Shown here: piece by piece, positions 1 to 8,064 of the stretch
Layout: each line of letters starts with the position of its first letter
Position numbering within the stretch: position 1 is the first letter of the stretch
Origin: an uncultured Candidatus Planktophila sp.
Lineage (GTDB): Bacteria; Actinomycetota; Actinomycetes; Nanopelagicales; Nanopelagicaceae
NCBI GenBank assembly: GCA_937927965.1
Contig: CALEZA010000120.1
Coordinates: 1-17,546, forward strand
DNA length: 17,546 nt
Direction of reading: 5' to 3'
Translations under genes and position numbers: made by a program
The notes under the pieces: generated by a model
Databases searched by the model: none
Told to the model about the DNA's origin: nothing
What the model saw: the letters and a program-made list of their open reading frames with translations, nothing else

Positions 1-1187
1 CTGCACAGGACCGCGCAATCGGTGACCTCATTGCAGAAGCAATGGATAAGGTCGGCAAAGATGGCGTTATCACTGTTGAAGAGGCGTCGACTACTGCTCT
101 TGAGCTCGAGTTTGCAGAAGGTATGCAATTCGATAAGGGCTACATCTCTCCATACTTCGTCACAGATCAAGACCGTATGGAAGCAGTTCTTGATGACCCT
201 TACATCCTCATCGCTGCAAATAAGATTTCTGCGCTCGCAGATCTCCTTCCAATCCTTGAGAAGGTTGCACAGGCAAATAAGCCTCTTGTAATCATTGCTG
301 AGGATGTTGAAGGTGAAGCTCTCTCCACACTCGTGGTCAACCGTATGCGTGGAGTCTTCACTTCAGCTGCAGTGAAGGCGCCAGGTTTTGGAGATCGTCG
401 CAAGGCGATGCTTCAGGACATTGCAATCCTCACAGGTGGACAGGTTGTCTCAGCTGAGGTTGGCATGAAGCTCGACGCAGTCCAGATTTCAGATCTTGGT
501 CGCGCTCGTCGTGTTGTCATCACAAAGGATGCAACAACAATTGTCGATGGTGCTGGAGAGGCAAGCGTTGTTGCTGGCCGCGTTCAGGAACTTCGCAATG
601 AGATTGCAAACTCTGATTCAGATTGGGATCGTGAGAAGTTGCAGGAGCGAGTTGCAAAGCTCGCTGGTGGCGTTTGTGTCATTAAAGTCGGCGCTCACAC
701 AGAGGTTGAACTCAAGGAGAAGAAGCACCGCCTTGAAGATGCAATCTCAGCCACCCGTGCAGCTGTTGAAGAAGGAATTGTTATCGGTGGAGGAGCAGCT
801 CTTGTTCACGCAGCAGATGCTTTGAACGATAACCTCGGCTTCACAGGTGACAAGGCTGTGGGAGTTTCACTTGTCCGCAAGGCATGTGATGAACCACTTC
901 GTTGGATTGCTGAAAACGCTGGACTTGAAGGCTATGTTGTTGTTGCAAAGGTTCGTGCTCTTGCAGCCAATGAAGGCTTCAATGCAGCAACCGATGTCTA
1001 TGGCGATCTTCGCAAGGATGGAGTAATTGATCCTGTAAAGGTCACTCGCTCAGCTCTTGCTAATGCAGCCTCAATAGCAGCGATGTTTATTACAACAGAA
1101 GCTGCTGTGTATGAGCGCCCTGCAGATGAAGAACCAGCTGCAGGAGGACATGGCCACTCACATGGTCCAGGTGGACATAGCCACTAA
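1..1187 (+). CDS. groEL: 60 kDa chaperonin GroEL (GroEL1-type, 5' end missing)
   Basis: ATP-dependent cytoplasmic chaperonin that folds client proteins inside a double-ring cage with GroES. The reading frame is open from base 3 ([20 protein letters not shown]...), so the N-terminal equatorial part lies outside the window; the first internal ATG at 42 is not the start. About 395 residues are visible: intermediate domain, apical domain ([37 protein letters not shown]), the [14 protein letters not shown] segment holding the conserved ATPase aspartate, and the C-terminal equatorial domain. The tail is His/Gly-rich ([14 protein letters not shown]) instead of the usual Gly-Met repeats. Actinobacterial GroEL1 proteins, encoded next to groES, typically have such a tail. 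A hairpin terminator follows directly. whiB3/whiD follows groEL1 closely in mycobacteria; here two extra genes intervene. Family certain; the GroEL1 subtype rests on the tail and synteny. Confidence 0.97.
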   Translation, partial: AQDRAIGDLIAEAMDKVGKDGVITVEEASTTALELEFAEGMQFDKGYISPYFVTDQDRMEAVLDDPYILIAANKISALADLLPILEKVAQANKPLVIIAEDVEGEALSTLVVNRMRGVFTSAAVKAPGFGDRRKAMLQDIAILTGGQVVSAEVGMKLDAVQISDLGRARRVVITKDATTIVDGAGEASVVAGRVQELRNEIANSDSDWDREKLQERVAKLAGGVCVIKVGAHTEVELKEKKHRLEDAISATRAAVEEGIVIGGGAALVHAADALNDNLGFTGDKAVGVSLVRKACDEPLRWIAENAGLEGYVVVAKVRALAANEGFNAATDVYGDLRKDGVIDPVKVTRSALANAASIAAMFITTEAAVYERPADEEPAAGGHGHSHGPGGHSH

Positions 1188-1203
1188 ATGAATTAACTGA
1201 GCT

Positions 1204-1241
1204 TGATGCCCATCGCGTGAAGCGGTGGGCATCAATTTTTT
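1204..1241 (+). terminator. Rho-independent terminator of groEL, possibly bidirectional
   Basis: A perfect 9-bp inverted repeat (TGATGCCCA at 1204-1212, TGGGCATCA at 1226-1234) extends inward through a T-G wobble and CGC/GCG pairs to about 13 bp with a GTGAA loop, followed by six T at 1236-1241. It lies 17 bp after the groEL stop and just before the end of the convergent luxR gene, so it may also stop transcription from that side. Confidence 0.85.
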
Positions 1242-1247
1242 GAAGGG

Positions 1248-2003
1248 TTATCTCATAATCGATCTATAAATCGCAATGGCCTCAGAGCGCCCAGTGGCAC
1301 CCAATATTTCATAGATGCGCATTGTTTCTTGACGAACTGTAGATTCGCTAAATCCTAATTCTTGACCAATCTCGAGATTGGTATATCCATCGGCAACTAG
1401 AGTCAGTACCTCTCGCTGCCTTTTCGTGAATAGGTTTTTGAGTGCGTGGATATGTTCTTGGCTTGGAGTAACCTGCTTATTCATTGTTTGAGATAGTTGA
1501 ATAGCAAAAATCCCTCCAACAGTTTCAAAGAAGGAAATAAGAGTGGGTGTTGGCGGAACAGATTGTCCAAGACAAATTCCCAACACAGACATGTATGAAC
1601 CCCGAACAGATATCGGCCAGGCGACAAATGAATTGGCAGTGATGTCATTTTCATACTCAGGAAGATGAGGGTAAGACAACTCCCATTCTGATTTGTCAGC
1701 AAGCCAAACGATGTTATTTGTTTTTAGTGCATCTGCAGTTGGAATATCTTCATCAATTGATGATTGACTCCAGGATTGCATTACCTCGTGAGAGAAACCA
1801 AATTGGCCAATTGGCTTAATGATTCCATCTGACTCCAGGGTGGAACCAAAGAGGGCGGTCGCCTTAAGAAATGAAAATGTGCGGAGTACAGCGAATTGGC
1901 AGAGCTGATCTACTGATGGATTTTCAACCTGCACATAGGAGATGAGCTCACTTATATTATTCATGAGCGGGTATTCATCTAGCCCGCTTCGTCTGCTCAT
2001 CAT
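1248..2003 (-). CDS. LuxR-family transcriptional regulator with GAF-like sensor region
   Basis: Cytoplasmic DNA-binding regulator of 251 aa. The C-terminus (about residues 191-250) is a LuxR/NarL-type helix-turn-helix: TKRQREVLTLVADGYTNLEI followed by a recognition helix around SESTVRQETMRIYEILG. The first ~180 residues show no receiver phospho-acceptor pattern. The fold suggested by motifs such as FVAWPISVRGSYMSVLGICL is GAF-like, so a small ligand or redox signal is more likely than phosphorylation; the ligand is unknown. Two adjacent ATG codons open the frame at 2003 and 2000 with only a weak purine-rich stretch upstream; ATG at 1964 is an alternative start. It is transcribed divergently from the giant surface-protein gene 154 bp away and converges on groEL. 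By position it is the best candidate to control the surface protein (inference). The HTH assignment is firm, the GAF assignment moderate. Confidence 0.9.
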   Translation of the reverse strand: MMSRRSGLDEYPLMNNISELISYVQVENPSVDQLCQFAVLRTFSFLKATALFGSTLESDGIIKPIGQFGFSHEVMQSWSQSSIDEDIPTADALKTNNIVWLADKSEWELSYPHLPEYENDITANSFVAWPISVRGSYMSVLGICLGQSVPPTPTLISFFETVGGIFAIQLSQTMNKQVTPSQEHIHALKNLFTKRQREVLTLVADGYTNLEIGQELGFSESTVRQETMRIYEILGATGRSEAIAIYRSIMR

Positions 2004-2100
2004 TTGTACCTATCTCTGAGAATTGGCGTTTTTCATCAATTCTGACTGATTCTTGCCCAATAGCTGCCTTTAGCCTGGGGCACTCCCCGCCTGAGAAGAC

Positions 2101-2109
2101 TACCTTTAA
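2101..2109 (+). promoter_or_regulatory. Possible -10 region of the surface-protein gene
   Basis: The luxR/surface-protein intergenic region (2004-2157) contains TACCTTTAAT at 2100-2109, giving two overlapping -10-like hexamers (TACCTT, matching TANNNT, and TTTAAT). No convincing -35 hexamer lies 16-18 bp upstream, so the assignment is weak. It would give a leader of roughly 40-50 nt. No clear luxR promoter was recognised on the other strand. Confidence 0.3.
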
Positions 2110-2110
2110 T

Positions 2111-2132
2111 CACCCCTGCAGTTCACCCCTGC
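2111..2132. repeat. Tandem 9-bp direct repeat between luxR and the surface-protein gene
   Basis: CACCCCTGC occurs at 2111-2119 and again at 2124-2132, a 13-bp period. It sits downstream of the possible -10 region and upstream of the start codon. A small GGGG-CACT-CCCC inverted repeat lies just upstream, around 2077-2088. The placement fits a binding site for a regulator such as the divergent LuxR protein, but no family consensus was recognised. Confidence 0.45.
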
Positions 2133-2157
2133 CTGGGCCGAATTCACCACAAAGGTC

Positions 2158-5100
2158 GTGCTCTTGAAGAGAGATAAATTTGCCCTCGGCATCGTGCTAG
2201 CTTTGCTGGCATCTGTCCTCACGACTGTCGTGACAATTTCTCCAGCGCAAGCTCTAGCAACTTGTGCGATCGGCTCAGCTGCTCAATCCAATTTAACGGT
2301 TGAGCCAAGCCAACCTACTGTCATGTACATCGACTCAGGCGTAACCCCACGCATTGATGCAGCCTATGTGGGATATCGCATCAAAAATACTACTGGAGCA
2401 ACAATCTCGGGTTACTGGACTTCCGTTACTAACTTTGTCGGCGGAGTTGTCAGCCTTGCCAACCCTCTGGATAAATATGTGGAGCTCCCAGACTTGGCTA
2501 ATAATGCTTCGACGACCGTTTATTTTTTGGTGAAAGCCACAGGTGCGACAAAAACTGCACAAACTCATGACTTCAAAATTTTTAACAAGCGTCCCGACGC
2601 ATCAACTGCTACCAATCCCTATGGCTGCACCTTTGGTTTCGCCAAAGTTGCAGAGACCATTAAGGCCTCCGCAAATAAACTGGATAACGGTTTCCCCTCA
2701 GTATCTGCAATTGGCAATATTGGAGAAACTTTTACTGTTACGGCGCAGGGTGCTACTGGAACAATTGGTGCAGGAAGCGCCGATGTTGGTCGAATTCTTT
2801 GGTTTACACCAACGGCTTACTCGGACTTTCCAACCAGAGCATTCAGACTCGAATCGGTCGCGATTAAGACTTCTGACAATTCAACCTTTAGCACAGGCCA
2901 AAATAAAGCAGTATGGACTTACTCAAACCGTCTCTTTGTGAACACTTCAATTCTTCCAGATACTGGAGTAGTTACCAGCTCAGAGGTTGGTGCAGATCCC
3001 TTGAGCTCAAAGCGCTTTTATCGCAATGTCTACACCTTCAGAGTAATCGGTAAGGCATCAGGTGTTGTCGCGCCTATCTCCCAGATTTCTTCTGGCACGC
3101 AGATTAAACATCAAGCAACAGTGGCTACAGCAGCTGTTAATTCCTCTACGACCACAAGCCCCATCACAATTGCGAAAACAATCGATACAACTACAGCTAA
3201 TGTGGGGAATTTGCCTAAAGTTACAATCTCAGGCTCTACATATGTAGAAGTGCCCTACAAAGTAACTCTTACCAATAGTGCTTCCACGACTTCCCGTGTT
3301 GATCAAGTCGTAGATGTACCTGCTCAGGGTGGTATTTATAAGGCAGGTTCTTCTCAAATCAAGGTTGGTTCAGCCTCTGTCATTTCACTGGCAAATCCTG
3401 AGACTCTGACTTCAGAGAGCAATCTAAATCCCCGCCCACTCCACTTTATTGGACCTTTTGATGTGCCGGGACTTAGTACTGTAATCATCTACTACAAGAT
3501 TTATATCCCGTGCGTACAGGGAACTTATTCAAACTCAGCCTCTGCATATATTGGCGATTATCAGATAATCGCATCAGGAGTTGTCGGAGTTCCAGCAGTA
3601 AATATCACTATAAATGAGACTGGAACTCCCACCACTTACACAAATACAACAGTTACTCTCTTGCCAGATGCTGTGACTACTCCAGTCAGTTCGATAGATA
3701 CAAGTACTGCCACAATCAACGGAACTATAGATATTAATAATGACACCCGAACAAGCGGAAGCTTTGAATGGGGAACAAGTTCTACTTTGGCAACATCTGC
3801 AAAGATTGATCTTGGAACCATCAGCGCCACTTTATATTCAGATCCACTCTCAAAATCATCGGTATTAACTGGATTAACTGCAAATACAACTTATTACTAT
3901 CGAATTGTGGGTGTGGTTGGAACAACTCGATATGAAGGACAAATATTGAGTTTTACGACACTGATTCAAAAATCTGCACCGACGGTAACTACTGACCCGC
4001 CGTCTGGAGTGGAATCAACAACCGCAACCTTAAATTCAACTGTGAGCGCAAACCTTAATAGCGTCTATGTTCAATTCTTGGTCTGGAAAACTAATGACAC
4101 TGTCACTGTCACTGTAGTTGATGACCCCACAACTCCGTATTCCAATAGTGGCGCCTCGCCAAATCCGTACACACTCCTTTCCGGCGGATTTCCAGCTGGT
4201 ATATCAATCAGCATGAGGGATGGTGCCTATCCTGCAGTAACGGCGCTCATAGCTGCCAATGCGACGGTCTATTACATAGCTAGAATTATTTCAGATCCCG
4301 CAAATGCAGCTGGGACAGTGCTCTTCACTGGTGTTACTCGCTCATTTTCTATGCGAACTTACACAGATCAAACTATTACATTTAACCCGATTTCAAATAT
4401 TACTTGGGGTGATGCCTCACCCACCATTTCTCCAACCGCCTCCAGCGGACTGACTGTAACTCGATCCTCAAACACACCGCTTGTCTGCACAATCAATGGT
4501 TCAGGCAATATCGTGATTGTAGGAGCTGGCACTTGTTCAATATCTGCCAACCAGTCTGGTGGCATAAACGGGGGAAATTACTACAACCCTGCAGCAGAGG
4601 TGTCTCAGTCCTTCGAAGTTCTTCCCAAGGCCATTACTGTAAATGCAGTTTCTGCTACGAAGTTGTTTGGTAACTCCAACCCTACTTTAACCTACAGCTT
4701 TGTCGGCTCTCTTGTAAATTCGGATACCTTTACCGGAACTATCTCTAGGGTGGAGGGCGAGGCAGTTGGTTCATATCTCATTAATCAAGGTTCGCTTTCG
4801 CTTAATTCCAATTACACACTGACATACAATTCAGCTAATTTCACTATCACAAAGCGACCAATAACAATCACCGCAGATGCCATTTCTAAGGTTTATGGAG
4901 CTGTAGATCCAGCACTTACTTACACAGTCACTAGCGGGTCATTAGTTTCGGGAGATCTCTTTTCTGGAAGTCTTACACGAGGCTCAGGAAATAGTGTCGG
5001 CACATACGCGATTGAAACTGGGACTGTTACTCTGAATTCAAATTACGAACTTACTGTAATAGGTGCAAACTTCACAATCACAAAGAAAACATTGACTCTC

Positions 5101-7656
5101 AAGGCTGATAACAAAACTAAGAGGTCCAACACTTCCGATCCCGTCTTCACTTATTCCGTTACGGCTGGAGGACTAGTTGGTTCGGATACCTTAACTGGAA
5201 CCCTTGCAAGATTTGATTCTCTCAATGAGACGCCAGGCACCTATTCAATTGAGACAGGTACAGTTGGCGTGAATGGAGCTGCAGCTTCAAATTACAACTT
5301 CTCTGTGATTGCAGGTTCACTCACAATCACCGATAAAGTTATTCCGACTCTCTATTGGCCTTCACCATCCTCGATCGTGTACGGAACACTTTTAAGCAAT
5401 ACTCAACTCAACGCTGAGGCCCGAGAGACCACAACTGCGCTCTCAGCTAATTGCGTCTATTCACCCGCACTAGGAACTCTTCTTTCGGTGGGAACTCATA
5501 CCCTCAGCGTGACTTGTACGCCAACAGATACCACTACATATTCATCTGTCTCTGGAACTGTTTCAATCACAGTAACTGGACGCCCCATTACAGTCACGGC
5601 CGATCCGCAAACGAAAGAGTATGGAGCCACTGATCCAACTCTTACCTATCAAGTTACCTTTGGAAGCCTGCTTCTCGGTGATTCGCTTTCTGGTGCCCTT
5701 ACTCGAATTACCGGAGAGACAGTAGGATTAAGATCGATCAATCAGGGCACTCTCACAAATTCCAACTATCTCATCACCTATTCAGGTGCCTCACTAACGA
5801 TTACCGCAAAGAGTCTCACAGTCATTATTACAGCACCTGATAAACAATACGATCGAGATGTCGATTCACTCCTCAATATTGGTTCTCTCAATGGAGTTAT
5901 TGCTTCAGATTCTGGTTATGTATCAGTTGATTCCTCGAAAATTGTTGGCACATTTGCAAACTACAATGCAGCTACAAATAAGACCGTAACTCTTGTAATT
6001 TCATCTGGCATACTCACTGGTTCCAAGAGCGCTAATTACATTCTTGTGACTCCTAATAATCCAACTGCTGCTATCACTAAAGCACCTGCAACAGTCACCG
6101 CCAACAATGTTACTGTCACAGCGGGAAGTGCTATCGGAATTATTGGTTATACAGTGACCGATTTTGTTCCAGGAGATTCTGGTGACCCGTTTACTGGAAT
6201 TACTTGCCTGAGTGATTACGATTTGAATAATGATGACAGTAGTACTGTCCGATATACGCGGTGTTCTGGTGGAACTGCGACAAATTACACTCCCACATTT
6301 GTTGACGGATCTGTAACTATTATTGATGCAGGTGCTGTCACTTACTCCGTTACCTACACGGCAGGAACAGGCGGTGGCACTCCTCCATCAGAATCAAATA
6401 AACCTGCTGGCGGGGTGTTTAACGCTGCAAGCGCCTCAACGCTGAGTAAATCTGGATATAGTTTTAATGGCTGGAGCTGTAACGGAGCATCCACCCAAGC
6501 AGCCGGAACTCCAATTACTATGCCGTCAACTAATCTGACTTGTATTGCCCAGTGGATACAAAATGCTCAGTCCTCAGGTGGAAATACTTCTCAACCTACT
6601 TCATCGCCAGCAGCGAAGAAGAAGCTCATCGCAAACTTAGTGACTATCGCATCGACTCCAGTTAAAGCTCGCGCAGTACCTGTAGCGACTCCGACTCCAT
6701 CCGCGAAGCCAAGTGCGCCTTCATCTCAGACTCCATCACCTACAGCTTCACCATCGCCTCAGCCAAGTAATTCCTCAACTCCAACTCCGAGCAGTTCTCC
6801 ATCCCAAAGTGCTAAACCTTCGACTTCACCAACACCAACACCGAGCCCGACCACCTCTACGCCAGCACTCTCTCAAACGACGGTAATTCCAACTTCAGGG
6901 GTCAAAAGCATTAGCTTCTCTGGTGTGGGAGTTAGCAAAGTTGCAGTAGTTGGTAACGAAGTATCTGTTCAAGCTCGCACTGGATTCAGCGGAGCAACCA
7001 CAGTTGTGATCACTCTTCAAAGCGATGAAGAGATAAGCAAAATTACGGCAGAGGTGCTTGTCTTGCCTCTTGCTCCAGGAAATCCAACTGCTACTATTAC
7101 TGAGAGTTCAGGTACGAGAATTCGTTGGGATCGCTCGCCCAATGCGATTAAGTATGAAGTTACACAAGGCGGAGAAGTTCTTTGCAATACAAGCTCAGTT
7201 ACTTGCTCTGTCTCTAAGGACTTAGCAAGCACTTCTACCATATTTGTTCGTTCGATCGGCAAGTCTCAAACAACAAGTGAATCGGTAGCCGCCAAGTATG
7301 TTGCAAAGCCTGTCACTCAAGTTATTCCCGAAATAGCTCTAGTTATTAACTTCGACACTAATAAATTTAATCTAGATAGTGGCGATAGGGCACAGATTCA
7401 AGACTTTGCCACAAAAGTTTTAATGTTTGGATATAAGGAAGTAGATATTTCTGGTCACACCGATTCTCAAGGTGGAGTGGATAACAATCTTCTCTCGCTG
7501 AATCGAGCCAAATCTTCTCGAGAATTTTTACTATCTTTAATACCTGCTCTAAAAGTCACAATCAATGGGTTCGCAGATGCTGTCAATGTTGCATCGAACT
7601 TGACTGCAGAGGGTATGGCAAGAAACAGAAGAGCCGAATTTAGAGTGGTTCGCTAG
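2158..7656 (+). CDS. Giant secreted multi-repeat surface protein with C-terminal OmpA domain
   Basis: About 1832 aa, exported and probably held on the cell wall; adhesin-like, no enzymatic domain seen. A Sec signal peptide (KRDK, hydrophobic core, cleavage near AQALA, residue 34) is followed by a beta-rich DUF11-like region (35-500), two Fn3-like domains (about 504-735), an Ig-like repeat (737-825), MBG-type repeats (824-899, 900-976, 977-1060, 1142-1218) with an Ig-like module at 1061-1141, a YDG-like repeat (1219-1308), a degenerate MBG-like module (1309-1391), a Listeria-Bacteroides/InlB B repeat (1393-1467, ending in FNGWSC...IAQW), a Pro/Ser/Thr linker (1468-1578), another Fn3-like domain (1638-1718) and an OmpA domain (1722-1832). 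The OmpA peptidoglycan-binding residues are present: D1769 in GHTDSQGG, R1783 in LNRAKSS, and NRRAEF at 1823. No LPXTG motif. GTG 2158 is used here; AAAGG at 2151-2155 is only 2 nt from it but 8 nt from TTG 2164, which may be the true start. Function (adhesion, envelope scaffold) is inferred. Confidence 0.9.
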   Translation: MLLKRDKFALGIVLALLASVLTTVVTISPAQALATCAIGSAAQSNLTVEPSQPTVMYIDSGVTPRIDAAYVGYRIKNTTGATISGYWTSVTNFVGGVVSLANPLDKYVELPDLANNASTTVYFLVKATGATKTAQTHDFKIFNKRPDASTATNPYGCTFGFAKVAETIKASANKLDNGFPSVSAIGNIGETFTVTAQGATGTIGAGSADVGRILWFTPTAYSDFPTRAFRLESVAIKTSDNSTFSTGQNKAVWTYSNRLFVNTSILPDTGVVTSSEVGADPLSSKRFYRNVYTFRVIGKASGVVAPISQISSGTQIKHQATVATAAVNSSTTTSPITIAKTIDTTTANVGNLPKVTISGSTYVEVPYKVTLTNSASTTSRVDQVVDVPAQGGIYKAGSSQIKVGSASVISLANPETLTSESNLNPRPLHFIGPFDVPGLSTVIIYYKIYIPCVQGTYSNSASAYIGDYQIIASGVVGVPAVNITINETGTPTTYTNTTVTLLPDAVTTPVSSIDTSTATINGTIDINNDTRTSGSFEWGTSSTLATSAKIDLGTISATLYSDPLSKSSVLTGLTANTTYYYRIVGVVGTTRYEGQILSFTTLIQKSAPTVTTDPPSGVESTTATLNSTVSANLNSVYVQFLVWKTNDTVTVTVVDDPTTPYSNSGASPNPYTLLSGGFPAGISISMRDGAYPAVTALIAANATVYYIARIISDPANAAGTVLFTGVTRSFSMRTYTDQTITFNPISNITWGDASPTISPTASSGLTVTRSSNTPLVCTINGSGNIVIVGAGTCSISANQSGGINGGNYYNPAAEVSQSFEVLPKAITVNAVSATKLFGNSNPTLTYSFVGSLVNSDTFTGTISRVEGEAVGSYLINQGSLSLNSNYTLTYNSANFTITKRPITITADAISKVYGAVDPALTYTVTSGSLVSGDLFSGSLTRGSGNSVGTYAIETGTVTLNSNYELTVIGANFTITKKTLTLKADNKTKRSNTSDPVFTYSVTAGGLVGSDTLTGTLARFDSLNETPGTYSIETGTVGVNGAAASNYNFSVIAGSLTITDKVIPTLYWPSPSSIVYGTLLSNTQLNAEARETTTALSANCVYSPALGTLLSVGTHTLSVTCTPTDTTTYSSVSGTVSITVTGRPITVTADPQTKEYGATDPTLTYQVTFGSLLLGDSLSGALTRITGETVGLRSINQGTLTNSNYLITYSGASLTITAKSLTVIITAPDKQYDRDVDSLLNIGSLNGVIASDSGYVSVDSSKIVGTFANYNAATNKTVTLVISSGILTGSKSANYILVTPNNPTAAITKAPATVTANNVTVTAGSAIGIIGYTVTDFVPGDSGDPFTGITCLSDYDLNNDDSSTVRYTRCSGGTATNYTPTFVDGSVTIIDAGAVTYSVTYTAGTGGGTPPSESNKPAGGVFNAASASTLSKSGYSFNGWSCNGASTQAAGTPITMPSTNLTCIAQWIQNAQSSGGNTSQPTSSPAAKKKLIANLVTIASTPVKARAVPVATPTPSAKPSAPSSQTPSPTASPSPQPSNSSTPTPSSSPSQSAKPSTSPTPTPSPTTSTPALSQTTVIPTSGVKSISFSGVGVSKVAVVGNEVSVQARTGFSGATTVVITLQSDEEISKITAEVLVLPLAPGNPTATITESSGTRIRWDRSPNAIKYEVTQGGEVLCNTSSVTCSVSKDLASTSTIFVRSIGKSQTTSESVAAKYVAKPVTQVIPEIALVINFDTNKFNLDSGDRAQIQDFATKVLMFGYKEVDISGHTDSQGGVDNNLLSLNRAKSSREFLLSLIPALKVTINGFADAVNVASNLTAEGMARNRRAEFRVVR
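4627..5811 (+). repeat. MBG repeat array in the surface-protein gene (protein-level repeats)
   Basis: Four units of about 75-85 residues, each opening with a phrase like RPITITADAISKVYGAVDP and closing with NFTITK or SLTITAK, are encoded at about 4627-4854, 4855-5085, 5086-5338 and 5581-5811, with one Ig-like unit between the third and fourth. The units share the pattern D/NPxLTYxV, a GS-L-x-GD-x-F/L-SG turn, and N-SNY near the end. At DNA level they have diverged well beyond perfect repeats, so recent expansion is unlikely. Confidence 0.75.
6667..6891 (+). repeat. Low-complexity Pro/Ser/Thr linker coding region
   Basis: The protein between the stalk repeats and the terminal Fn3-OmpA part is almost only P, S, T, A, K and Q, with many PTPS/PSPT words and no regular period. 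Such stretches act as extended wall-spanning spacers in Gram-positive surface proteins (family knowledge) and would separate the wall-binding OmpA domain from the exposed repeats. Confidence 0.75.
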
Positions 7657-7660
7657 AAAG

Positions 7661-7704
7661 AGAAGATCCCCTGCCACTTGCAATTGGCAGGGGATCTTCT
7701 TTTT
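7661..7704. terminator. Bidirectional Rho-independent terminator (surface gene / whiB)
   Basis: A perfect 16-bp inverted repeat (AGAAGATCCCCTGCCA at 7661-7676, its complement at 7685-7700) with an 8-nt loop is followed on + by a T run. The A run before the left arm provides the T tract on the other strand. It lies 4 bp after the surface-protein stop and 9 bp before the end of convergent whiB, so it can serve both genes. Confidence 0.93.
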
Positions 7705-7713
7705 AGGAGGTAA

Positions 7714-8010
7714 TTAAGACGCTTCGGAGATCCGTGATATTCCTCTGCGTGACAAAATTTCTGCGCGGTCATCTTCTGAGAGACCACCCCAAATTCCATA
7801 AGGTTCTTGGATAGCAAGGGCATGATCGCGGCAGAGCTGCATTACTGGGCATGATGCACAGACAGCCTTTGCTGCATTCTCACGATTGCGGCGACGAGGT
7901 CCACGCTCTCCATCTGGATGGAAGAACATCTCTGGATCCATAGTGCGGCATGCGCCATCGAATTGCCATTCCCACTCATCTGCTATGGGACGAGGTGCGT
8001 TGAGGTTCAT
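7714..8010 (-). CDS. whiB3: WhiB-family Fe-S transcriptional regulator, WhiB3/WhiD-like
   Basis: Small cytoplasmic regulator (98 aa) that carries a [4Fe-4S] cluster, senses redox or NO and acts together with the primary sigma factor. The four cluster cysteines are C21, C51, C54 and C60 (GACR, CASC, LC), followed by the G-I-W-G-G turn at 72-76 and the basic C-terminal segment typical of the family. The phrases WEWQFDGACR, MFFHPDGERGPRRRNREN and EPYGIWGGLSEDDR closely resemble mycobacterial WhiB3 and Streptomyces WhiD as I remember them, which sets it apart from WhiB1/WhiB2. Synteny agrees: whiB3 follows groEL1 in mycobacteria. The start at 8010 has a good ribosome binding site (AAAGGAGA, plus-strand 8016-8023). 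It converges on the surface-protein gene and is divergent from the cobalamin-binding regulator. Subtype likely, family certain. Confidence 0.95.
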   Translation of the reverse strand: MNLNAPRPIADEWEWQFDGACRTMDPEMFFHPDGERGPRRRNRENAAKAVCASCPVMQLCRDHALAIQEPYGIWGGLSEDDRAEILSRRGISRISEAS

Positions 8011-8035
8011 CGTGGTCTCCTTTGCTTAGGCTCTG

Positions 8036-8064
8036 AGGCTACAACCGATTCATAAGTTGTTCAA
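8036..8064 (-). promoter_or_regulatory. Probable whiB promoter
   Basis: On the minus strand TTGAAC (8064-8059) and TAGCCT (8041-8036) are separated by 17 bp, a normal -35/-10 spacing. TAGCCT fits the actinobacterial TANNNT -10. Transcription would begin near 8029, leaving a short leader that holds the ribosome binding site. The -35 overlaps one copy of the AAGTTGTTCA repeat. A TTGACA word at 8071-8066 is at the wrong distance from this -10. Confidence 0.45.

Noticed and set aside
42..1187. ATG at 42 as the start of groEL
   Set aside because: The frame is open upstream to base 3 and encodes conserved GroEL sequence before this Met; the gene is cut by the window edge.
6667..6891. Possible CRISPR or minisatellite in the repetitive Pro/Ser/Thr region
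   Set aside because: There are no constant-length repeats or spacers. The repetition comes from Pro/Ser/Thr codons in an open reading frame.
1248..7656. Insertion sequence or prophage carrying the luxR/surface-protein pair
   Set aside because: No transposase, integrase, terminal inverted repeats or target-site duplication were recognised at the borders.
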